Assembly (NCBI GenBank): GCA_902496375.1
Contig: CABVAS010000126.1
Location: 1 to 5,115, forward strand
DNA length: 5,115 nt
Direction of reading: 5' to 3'
Source: an uncultured Collinsella sp.
GTDB lineage: Bacteria; Actinomycetota; Coriobacteriia; Coriobacteriales; Coriobacteriaceae
Part shown: positions 1-5,115 of the stretch, one piece after another
How positions within the stretch are numbered: position 1 is the first letter of the stretch
How the letters are laid out: each line of letters starts with the position of its first letter
Notes under the pieces: generated by a model
Seen by the model: only the letters and a program-made list of their open reading frames with translations
Told to the model about the DNA's origin: nothing
The model's database searches: none
Position numbers and translations under genes: made by a program

Positions 1-1254
1 CAGCTCGACCCGCGCCTGCGTGCGCAGGTGTTTGCGCAGCTCGATACTGCCCAGGCCGCCGAGGCCATCTCGGAGTTCGATGACGACGAGCTCATGACCG
101 AGATGCTCGAGGGTCTGTCCGACACCGACGCATCGTCGATGCTAGCCATGATGGACCCGGACGATGCAGCCGATCTGATCGACGAGCTCGATTACGAGAA
201 GGCCGAGAAGCTCCTGCGCCTGATGGGCGTCAAGGAGGAGAAGGCGATTCGTAACCTGCTGGGGTATGAGGACAACACCGCCGGCCGCATCATGACCTCG
301 GAGTTTGTCTCCCTGCCCGCCACGGCAACGGTCGGTGACGCCATCGAGGCGATTCGCGAGCTCGACGAGGACTTCGAGAGCGTCTACTACGTCTATACCG
401 AGGATCCGAGCGGCATGCTCACCGGCGTGCTTTCGCTGCGCACGCTGATCGTAGCCGACCGCGACGCCACGCTGGGTCAGCTGGCCTATCGCGACCTGGT
501 CTATGTGTCGCCCGACGAGGACCAGGAAGACGTGACGGACGAGATGACCAAGTACGACCTGGTTGCCATCCCTGTCTGCGACGAGAACCGTCATATCCTG
601 GGTATCGTAACCTTCGACGACGCCATGGACGTTATCGCCGAGGAGCACCAGGAGGACCTGCAGATCGCCGGTGTCGGCTCGGGCGATAGCGCGTCGGACG
701 ACTCGACGAACGTGCTCAGCTGGTTTGTGCATCGCCAGTACTGGGTTGTCGTGTGGGGCATTGCCTCGTGCATCATGGCGACCGTGCTGGGGACGGCGCT
801 CGGCTCCGCGCATCTGGTGGTGTTCCCCATGTGCGCCATGCCACTCGTGCTGCTGGCGGCCTCGCGCATGGTGTCGTTCGTCAAGAACTACTTCCTGGAG
901 TATGACGGTCACGACGACGAGCCCAAGCCGTATCTGGGGTTCTTCTTCCAGAGCACGGGCATGGGCCTGATTCTGTCACTCGTGACCTACCTGTGCGCCC
1001 AGCTGGTGCGCACCGCTGCGTTCCCCGATGCGCCCATGTTTGAGGAACAGCTCTTTACCGGGTGCTTTAATATCGCCGCCATCATTTGCCTGGTTGGCAA
1101 CATGAGCGCCGTGATTTACCTGATGGTGCTGTTCTGGCGTGACGAGCATGACCTCAACACGTCGGGCACTGCCATGAACGTTATTGCCGTCATGATCTCG
1201 TGCGTAGCGTACTGCGCCGCTGCGGTGCTGCTCACCATGTCGGTCATGGGTTAG
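1..1254 (+). CDS. mgtE: MgtE-like protein: MgtE_N domain, CBS pair and divergent membrane domain (5' end missing)
   Basis: The reading frame is open at the left edge and ends at TAG 1252-1254, giving 417 residues. MgtE proteins are about 450 long, so only a short N-terminal piece is probably missing. The GTG at 28 is not taken as the start because MgtE_N-like sequence continues upstream of it. Residues 1-88 are an acidic, Leu-rich MgtE_N superhelix containing DPDDAADLIDEL (52-63). Residues 89-220 are the CBS pair, opening with the family hallmark TAGRIMT (93-99) and closing with GIVTFDDAMDVI (201-212). Residues 246-417 hold about five hydrophobic helices. In characterised MgtE, the cytosolic domains bind Mg2+ and close the channel when Mg2+ is ample. 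Here the membrane half lacks the usual GGNAG-type motif: the matching stretch around 276-295 reads PMCAMPLVLLAASRMVSFVK. The last helix (388-417) has no acidic residue. The protein may therefore sense Mg2+ for the NRAMP transporter encoded 8 nt downstream rather than conduct it. Family assignment is secure; transport activity is doubtful. Confidence 0.9.
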   Translation, partial: QLDPRLRAQVFAQLDTAQAAEAISEFDDDELMTEMLEGLSDTDASSMLAMMDPDDAADLIDELDYEKAEKLLRLMGVKEEKAIRNLLGYEDNTAGRIMTSEFVSLPATATVGDAIEAIRELDEDFESVYYVYTEDPSGMLTGVLSLRTLIVADRDATLGQLAYRDLVYVSPDEDQEDVTDEMTKYDLVAIPVCDENRHILGIVTFDDAMDVIAEEHQEDLQIAGVGSGDSASDDSTNVLSWFVHRQYWVVVWGIASCIMATVLGTALGSAHLVVFPMCAMPLVLLAASRMVSFVKNYFLEYDGHDDEPKPYLGFFFQSTGMGLILSLVTYLCAQLVRTAAFPDAPMFEEQLFTGCFNIAAIICLVGNMSAVIYLMVLFWRDEHDLNTSGTAMNVIAVMISCVAYCAAAVLLTMSVMG

Positions 1255-1258
1255 GTGG
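1253..1258 (+). promoter_or_regulatory. Shine-Dalgarno site overlapping the upstream stop codon; sets the NRAMP start
   Basis: AGGTGG at 1253-1258 differs at one base from AGGAGG and lies 4 nt before the GTG at 1263-1265. It shares two bases with the TAG stop of the MgtE-like gene, so ribosomes finishing that gene land on the site and translation of the two genes is probably coupled. This supports GTG 1263 over the longer frame from 1200, whose extra 21 residues would overlap the upstream gene and resemble no NRAMP N-terminus. The spacing is on the short side. Confidence 0.6.
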
Positions 1259-1262
1259 TCGC

Positions 1263-2525
1263 GTGCAAAATACCAAGCAAAAGTCGGGCACCAAGCAAAA
1301 GTTGACCATCGCGGCCATCTTTGGCGCTATGGGTCCCGGTCTGTTGGCGGCGCTTTCGGGCAATGACGCCGGCGGCATTGCAACGTATTCCAGCGCGGGC
1401 GCCAGCTATGGCTACAAGATGCTCTGGATGCTTCCCGTCATGACTGTGCTGCTCATCGTGACGCAGGAGACCGCGGCGCGCTGCGGCTGCGTTACGGGCA
1501 AGGGCCTGGCATCGCTCATTCGCGAGCGCTTTGGCGTGCGCAAGAGTGTACTTGCTATGGCGGCGCTGTTGATCGCCAACACGGCTGTTACCATTTCGGA
1601 GTTTGCGGGCATCGCCAGCGGCCTTGCCCTCTTTGGCGTGCCGGCGAGCATTTCGGTGCCGCTGGTGGCGCTGCTGGTGTGGATGCTTACCATGTCGGGC
1701 AGCTTCCAGCGCATCGAGAAGATTCTGCTGCTGGTGAGCTGCGTGTTCGTGACCTATATTGTCGCCGCGTTTATGGCTGGCCCCAACTGGGGTGAGGTCG
1801 CGGTCGACCTGGTCGTGCCTAACATTCAAAATGACCCCAGCTACGTGTCGCTCGTGGTCGCAACGATCGGTACCACCATCGCGCCGTGGATGATTTTCTT
1901 GGCGCAGAACAACGTGGTCGATAAGAACGCGGGCGAGGACGATATCGTGCTGCAGCGCATCGATACCGTGAGCGGCTCGCTTGCCGCCGATGTCATTGCC
2001 GGCTTTATTATCATCACGACCGGTACGGTGTTGTTCCCGGCGGGCATTCAGATTAGCGATGCTGCCGATGCTGCCCGTGCGCTGGAGCCTATTGCGGGTC
2101 AGTGGTCCACGGTACTGTTTGCCTCGGGCCTGGTCGCGGCGAGCTTCTTGGCTGCCTGCGTGCTGCCGGGCGTTACGTCGAGCGCTATCTGCGAGGCATT
2201 TGGCTGGGAGCGCGGTGCCGACCGCAGCTGGGACGAGGCCCCGGTCTATCGCGGCATCATTACGGCCATCATCGGTATCTCTGCCGTGCTGGTGCTTATG
2301 CCCGGCGTCGATCTGTTCCAGATTATGATGACCTCGCAGGTCATCAATGGCGTGCTACTGCCCGTGGTTCTGGTGTTCCAGGTGGTTATCGCCGCCGACC
2401 GTCACATTATGGGCGCCAACCGCAACGGCCGCGTGTGGAATGTGCTCACTTGGGCGACTATCGGTGTGATTACGGTGCTCACGGTCGTCATGTTTGTTCT
2501 GCAGGCGATGGGCTACAGCGCTTAA
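1263..2525 (+). CDS. NRAMP/SLC11-family divalent metal transporter, probably Mg2+-type (NRMT)
   Basis: From GTG 1263 to TAA 2523-2525 this is a 420-residue integral membrane protein of normal NRAMP length, with about 11 predicted helices after a short Lys/Gln-rich N-terminus. The family fold is recognisable from GPGLLAAL (24-31) and from helix 1 running into SYGYKMLW (48-55). Further support is R-x-G-x-x-TGK-x-L (73-82), Glu113 in helix 3, helix 6 (about 196-219) and SQVINGVLLP (358-367) in helix 10. The metal site is altered. The classic DPGN of helix 1 is D35-A36-G37-G38, and the helix-6 A-x-x-M-P is T204-T205-I206-A207-P208, so the Met that selects soft transition metals is Ala. Loss of this Met is a mark of NRAMP-related Mg2+ transporters, one of which is known from the coriobacterium Eggerthella lenta. 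The adjacent MgtE-like gene fits Mg2+ (and perhaps Mn2+) uptake. Automated pipelines would likely call it MntH; I infer Mg2+ as the main substrate. The family is certain, the substrate is not. Confidence 0.93.
   Translation: MQNTKQKSGTKQKLTIAAIFGAMGPGLLAALSGNDAGGIATYSSAGASYGYKMLWMLPVMTVLLIVTQETAARCGCVTGKGLASLIRERFGVRKSVLAMAALLIANTAVTISEFAGIASGLALFGVPASISVPLVALLVWMLTMSGSFQRIEKILLLVSCVFVTYIVAAFMAGPNWGEVAVDLVVPNIQNDPSYVSLVVATIGTTIAPWMIFLAQNNVVDKNAGEDDIVLQRIDTVSGSLAADVIAGFIIITTGTVLFPAGIQISDAADAARALEPIAGQWSTVLFASGLVAASFLAACVLPGVTSSAICEAFGWERGADRSWDEAPVYRGIITAIIGISAVLVLMPGVDLFQIMMTSQVINGVLLPVVLVFQVVIAADRHIMGANRNGRVWNVLTWATIGVITVLTVVMFVLQAMGYSA
1272..1301 (+). repeat. Short in-frame tandem duplication in the NRAMP N-terminus
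   Basis: ACCAAGCAAAAG occurs at 1272-1283 and again at 1290-1301, an 18-nt period (1.7 copies). It encodes TKQK-SG-TKQK, residues 4-13 of the transporter. The repeat falls in the polar cytosolic tail before helix 1, where length change should be tolerated. It looks like a replication-slippage duplication and has no evident function. Confidence 0.7.
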
Positions 2526-2543
2526 CGCCCACTTTTGCTTCCG

Positions 2544-2578
2544 AACAGGCCGCAGCGATGGGCTGCGGCCTGTTTTTT
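2544..2578 (+). terminator. Rho-independent terminator of the MgtE-like/NRAMP operon
   Basis: A perfect 13-bp stem pairs AACAGGCCGCAGC (2544-2556) with GCTGCGGCCTGTT (2562-2574). The loop is 5 nt (GATGG), and the stem runs into six consecutive T (2573-2578). It starts 18 nt after the NRAMP stop codon. The strong GC stem plus U-tract on the + strand is a textbook intrinsic terminator for the two-gene operon. The minus strand does not carry an equally good U-tract after the stem, so it is mainly one-directional. Confidence 0.93.
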
Positions 2579-2608
2579 GTTTGCTATAGGGTGTTAGTTA
2601 TATAGCAA

Positions 2609-2836
2609 TGGACAAAAAATGCCAAATATGAGTACTGTTGCTAAGTGAATAGCATTTACATCCTAAAAGATAATGAACATAGCCTTTAGTATGTTCATTA
2701 AAATTGGCTCCAATACGCCTTAAACCAGTCAGGTTGGCTGCTTTAGGGGGTTGTAGGGGTCGCTCGGACGTCATTTTGGGTGGTTTTGCCTGCTACTAAA
2801 ATGGTAACAGTACTCATATTTGCCCTTTTTTGCCCA
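2609..2836. repeat. 228-bp inverted-repeat element (MITE-like, non-coding)
   Basis: The left arm 2609-2654 and the reverse complement of the right arm 2791-2836 match at about 37 of 46 positions by hand count. The outer 33 nt match at 29 of 33. The core CAAATATGAGTACTGTT (2623-2639) is exactly matched by 2806-2822. Both arms begin TGG(A/G)C followed by AAAAAA. The 136-nt interior has no reading frame of note but contains a perfect hairpin and G-rich runs (2745-2758). Size, base composition and terminal inverted repeats resemble a miniature inverted-repeat element. A transcript through it could also fold into a long stem. No target-site duplication is evident: the left flank ends GCAA and the right flank begins CAGA. 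A mobile origin is therefore unproven. Its position between convergent 3' ends is where an inserted element would do least harm. Confidence 0.65.
2671..2700. repeat. Perfect 11-bp AT-rich hairpin inside the inverted-repeat element
   Basis: TAATGAACATA (2671-2681) and TATGTTCATTA (2690-2700) are exact reverse complements around the 8-nt loop GCCTTTAG. The stem is too AT-rich, and the flanks too short of T runs, for a strong terminator on either strand; on the minus strand it is followed by TCTTTT only. It could be a structural part of the surrounding element or a dimeric repressor operator. No gene start is near enough to favour the latter. Confidence 0.55.
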
Positions 2837-2981
2837 CAGACCTTTGAGGGTGCGGCGAAAAGGGCTTGTTTTGTTTGTTTGGGGCAGGCACGAGGCGCGG
2901 AAACGATGTCTGGAGCGACGGAGCGGCCTGGAATTCATCCGTAGAGGTCTTCATTGGCTGCGCCAGGAGTGTCCCTAACTG

Positions 2982-3019
2982 CCGGAGGGGGTGTCTGCCG
3001 TGGCAGACACCCCCTCCGG
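2982..3019 (-). terminator. Perfect 18-bp GC-rich palindrome after the acyltransferase gene, possible U-less terminator
   Basis: CCGGAGGGGGTGTCTGCC (2982-2999) is exactly complementary to 3002-3019, with only GT between the arms, so the RNA would form a 17-bp stem closed by a tetraloop. On the minus strand it begins 23 nt past the stop codon of the acyltransferase gene, the usual place for a terminator. No T run follows it on either strand. It may act as a U-less (I-shaped) terminator of the kind proposed in actinobacteria, block 3' exonucleases, or be a dispersed palindromic repeat. The structure is certain; the role is inferred. Confidence 0.6.
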
Positions 3020-3042
3020 ATGTGGGAAGTTTGCGCTGCAGG

Positions 3043-5115
3043 TTACTTGTCGGTGCCCAGCTTGTGCGGCTTGAGAGCGAGCGCATTGACGAGTGCGTCG
3101 GTGGCAGACTTGACGGCTGCCGGCTGCGAATCGTTGACGTGATCCTCGGGATGCACGGGCAGGTCCTTCTTGACGGCATCGTGGATCAAGTTGAGGTACT
3201 CAGTCACGCCAGTGGTCGATAGATGCGTACCATCGCCATCGAACAGGTCGTTGCGGTTGGCACTGTATCCGTACCAGTCGATAACGCGTACGTTCTTGTA
3301 GCGCGTAGCGGCGTTGGCGATGGCCTGGTTGGTAGAGCCAACCCACGGCTGCGGGCTGCGCGTGTTCACAAACACCACAATACGCTTATCTCCTGCATCG
3401 GCCATGATGGCGTCGATTTGGTCGTCGGTTACCAAGCCGTTGGTGCCCAGCGCAAAGACCACGATCTTGCCGGCAAGGTTCTGTTGAAGATAGCCCTCAA
3501 ATGTCGCACGGCCCGCATCGAACTGGCGGCCCTTTTCGGCATCGATATGGCTGTGCGGGAACACGCCGTCAAAGGAATCAACGGCGCGCAGCGACACGGA
3601 GTCACCGATCATCAACAGGTCGTAGGAGCCGTCGGGGAAGCCGTCGTTGTCCTTGTCGGTGTCGTCGGCCGCCTGCTGGTCGGTGGGTGCGGCGTTCTTG
3701 GCTTCCTTGTTCAGAACTTCGGCGCCCTCGCCGCTCAGCGCAGACGTCTCGGGCACAAAGATCAGGCCGCCCAGTGCAACGACCAACACGACAGCGCAGG
3801 CTGCACAGGCAGGGACGTGCGCGCGCACCCAGTTGGCGGGCGTGGCGGTGCCGTCGCGGAACTCGGATACGGTGCGCCCAAAGGCGCCCTTTCTAAACGG
3901 CGTCTCGATAAAGCGATATGAGCATTCGGCCACGGCGACCACCAACAGCACCTGCAAAATGTACTGCCACCACGGTGTATCGTTGATGTTGGCGACCGGG
4001 TTCATAAGCAACAGCAGCGGATAGTGCCACAGGTAGATGCTGTATGAGCGCTTGCCAACCCACACGAGCGGCTCGGCGGACAGCGCGCGGGCAACCATTC
4101 CCTGGGGCTGCACGCAGGCCGCGATGACCATGAGCGTGAGGATCGAGCACAGCAGTGTGCCTCCGCGATACTGGAAGGCGGTGTAGCCGTTGGTGAGCGC
4201 GACCATGGCGGCAAGGCCAACCAGACCCACGACGCCCAACACATCGATGGATGCGGGCGAGGACCAAAAGCGCACGAGGGCGCTCGGCTGTGCCGGGGCG
4301 GCCTCGGCTGATTCGTCGGCCTTCTCGCCAGGCTTGCCCTCGGCGTTCTTGCCGTGCTTGGCGGCGCCAGCTAGGCGATTGAGCCCCAAACGACGAGCGA
4401 GACGCACCGGCGCCAGGTCGCGATCGGGGATAAAGGCCATCCAGGCGCCCAGCAGCAGCGAGAACACGCGGGTGTCGGTGCCGTAGTACACGCGGCTGGG
4501 GTCGGCGGCAGGGTTGTAAAGCACCATCATGGCGAGGGCGGATACCGCGGCAAGGCCCAGAACCACGCGGCGCGTGTTGGGTTTGCTCACATGCATGGAT
4601 ACCATGGCAAACAGCAGTGGCGGCCAAATCAGGTAGAACTGTTCCTCGATGGCAAGCGACCAAAAGTGCGTGAGCGGCGAGGGGTCGCCCAGAGCATTGA
4701 AGTACGAGACGTTTTGGGCAATCTGCCACCAGTTGTTGAAGAACAACAGCGACGGCAGGATGTCGGGGCGCATCTTGGTGAGCATCACGTGGTTGAAGAC
4801 GGTGCACAGAGCACAGGTCACCACCACGACGGTCACCACGGCGGGGACCAGGCGACGGATGCGGCGGATCCAGAAGCTCTTGAGGTCGATGCGGCCGGTC
4901 TTAGCGACTTCGTTGAGCAGCAAGCGCGTGATCAGATAGCCCGAAAGCACAAAGAAGATCGTGACGCCGAGCAGGCCGCCCTGAGCCCACGTGAGGTTGA
5001 GGTGATAGAGCACCACTGCGACGACGGCAAGCGTGCGCAGGCCGTCGAGGGCGGGGATATAGCGAGATTTGGGGCGCGTGGGCGCCTGTTCTTTTGCAGC
5101 GCTGTTGGTGCGATC
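3043..5115 (-). CDS. OatA/YrhL-type membrane O-acyltransferase: acyltransferase-3 plus SGNH domain (5' end missing)
   Basis: The minus-strand frame is open at the right edge and stops at TAA (3045-3043), giving 690 residues in view. The GTG at 5016-5014 is not the start, because the conserved YIPALDGLR segment (19-27) lies upstream of it. Residues 19 to about 430 are the multi-helix acyltransferase-3 domain. It shows H38 of LYHLN, FFVLSGYLIT (54-63), the basic RRIRRLVP (84-91), SLAIEEQFYLIWP (153-165) and IYLWHYPL (about 360-367). A further helix (about 433-453) exports the C-terminus, an SGNH hydrolase-like domain with GDS (504-506), GTN (557-559) and DGTH (628-631). These supply the nucleophile Ser506, oxyanion Asn559 and the Asp628/His631 pair. 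In OatA-type enzymes the membrane part moves acetyl groups across the membrane and the SGNH part transfers them to muramic acid, giving lysozyme resistance. GRQ near 528 and DWY near 613 also resemble OatA. The substrate here is not proven, so no symbol is given. A charged linker (about 240-285) and an Asp-rich loop (487-495) are extra. Confidence 0.93.
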   Translation of the reverse strand, partial: DRTNSAAKEQAPTRPKSRYIPALDGLRTLAVVAVVLYHLNLTWAQGGLLGVTIFFVLSGYLITRLLLNEVAKTGRIDLKSFWIRRIRRLVPAVVTVVVVTCALCTVFNHVMLTKMRPDILPSLLFFNNWWQIAQNVSYFNALGDPSPLTHFWSLAIEEQFYLIWPPLLFAMVSMHVSKPNTRRVVLGLAAVSALAMMVLYNPAADPSRVYYGTDTRVFSLLLGAWMAFIPDRDLAPVRLARRLGLNRLAGAAKHGKNAEGKPGEKADESAEAAPAQPSALVRFWSSPASIDVLGVVGLVGLAAMVALTNGYTAFQYRGGTLLCSILTLMVIAACVQPQGMVARALSAEPLVWVGKRSYSIYLWHYPLLLLMNPVANINDTPWWQYILQVLLVVAVAECSYRFIETPFRKGAFGRTVSEFRDGTATPANWVRAHVPACAACAVVLVVALGGLIFVPETSALSGEGAEVLNKEAKNAAPTDQQAADDTDKDNDGFPDGSYDLLMIGDSVSLRAVDSFDGVFPHSHIDAEKGRQFDAGRATFEGYLQQNLAGKIVVFALGTNGLVTDDQIDAIMADAGDKRIVVFVNTRSPQPWVGSTNQAIANAATRYKNVRVIDWYGYSANRNDLFDGDGTHLSTTGVTEYLNLIHDAVKKDLPVHPEDHVNDSQPAAVKSATDALVNALALKPHKLGTDK

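Larger units (their letters stand above)
2579..3042. other. Convergent intergenic region without a supported protein gene
   Basis: This stretch of about 460 nt separates the 3' ends of two converging genes, so no promoter for either neighbour is expected here. The part from about 2581 to 2830 is visibly richer in A and T than the flanking genes. It contains the 228-bp inverted-repeat element and its internal hairpin, listed separately. Between 2837 and 2981 I see only a weak structure: GCCCTTTT (2822-2829) can pair with AAAAGGGC (2858-2865) across a 28-nt loop, followed by the T-rich stretch TTGTTTTGTTTGTTT (2866-2880), possibly a poor + strand terminator. The 18-bp palindrome lies at 2982-3019. 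Open frames crossing the region have no ribosome binding site and no recognisable protein pattern. No tRNA or CRISPR pattern is seen. Confidence 0.7.

Noticed and set aside
142..912. 256-codon open frame on the minus strand inside the MgtE-like gene
   Set aside because: It lies wholly antisense to a clear conserved gene and has a His/Arg/Val-rich composition typical of shadow frames in GC-rich DNA.
1200..1262. Longer start for the NRAMP gene at 1200
   Set aside because: It would overlap the MgtE-like gene by 55 nt and add 21 residues unlike any NRAMP N-terminus; GTG 1263 has a ribosome binding site and gives normal family length.
1251..1829. 192-codon open frame antisense to the NRAMP gene
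   Set aside because: Shadow of a well-supported gene; no recognisable domain and an Arg/His-rich, low-quality composition.
2638..2674. Promoter with TTGCTA and GATAAT boxes
   Set aside because: The spacing between the boxes is about 25 nt, far from the usual 17, and no gene lies downstream on that strand.
2609..2836. Phase-variable invertible promoter flanked by inverted repeats
   Set aside because: Both neighbouring genes end here, so there is no gene to drive. The arms are imperfect, no convincing -35/-10 pair is seen inside, and no recombinase gene is nearby.
2866..3222. 118-codon + strand frame across the intergenic region and the acyltransferase 3' end
   Set aside because: It runs through the 18-bp palindrome and into an opposing conserved gene, with no ribosome binding site and no recognisable pattern.
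3223..3921. 232-codon + strand frame antisense to the SGNH domain
   Set aside because: The opposite strand carries clear SGNH catalytic motifs in frame; this is a shadow frame.
5014..5016. GTG as the start codon of the acyltransferase
   Set aside because: The frame stays open to the window edge, and the upstream residues include the conserved PALDGLR segment of the first helix, so the true start is beyond 5115.

Overview
The window looks like chromosomal DNA from a GC-rich Gram-positive gut actinobacterium of the class Coriobacteriia, possibly Collinsella. This assignment is an inference from GC-rich codon use, a GTG start and the gene types; no marker gene proves it. There are three protein-coding genes, two of them cut by the window edges, and one convergent intergenic region of about 0.5 kb.

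Positions 1-2525 (+ strand) form a tight two-gene metal-ion operon. The first gene (1-1254, 5' end missing) encodes an MgtE-like protein with an acidic MgtE_N domain, a CBS pair and a membrane domain. The second (1263-2525) encodes an NRAMP/SLC11-family transporter. Its start lies 8 nt after the first stop codon, and its ribosome binding site overlaps that stop. Both proteins are atypical at the positions that matter most. The MgtE-like membrane domain lacks the usual Gly-Gly-Asn-Ala-Gly signature and an acidic residue in its last helix. The NRAMP protein has Asp-Ala-Gly-Gly in place of Asp-Pro-Gly-Asn in helix 1, and Ala in place of the metal-binding Met in helix 6. The simplest reading is that the NRAMP protein is a Mg2+-type NRAMP-related transporter (NRMT), and that the MgtE-like protein is its Mg2+-sensing partner or regulator. 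The operon ends at a strong Rho-independent terminator (2544-2578).

Positions 2526-3042 lie between convergent genes and encode no convincing protein. After the terminator comes an AT-richer, 228-bp element (2609-2836) bounded by 46-nt imperfect inverted repeats with a 17-nt perfect core. It contains a perfect 11-bp hairpin (2671-2700) and resembles a MITE or another dispersed non-coding repeat. A separate perfect 18-bp GC-rich palindrome (2982-3019) sits just past the 3' end of the minus-strand gene and has no U-tract.

Positions 3043-5115 (- strand, 5' end beyond the right edge) encode a large membrane O-acyltransferase of the OatA/YrhL type: a multi-helix acyltransferase-3 domain followed by an extracytoplasmic SGNH domain with an intact Ser/Asp/His set. 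It probably O-acetylates peptidoglycan or another envelope glycan and is functionally unrelated to the metal operon. An aspartate-rich loop resembling a Ca2+-binding repeat immediately precedes its SGNH domain.
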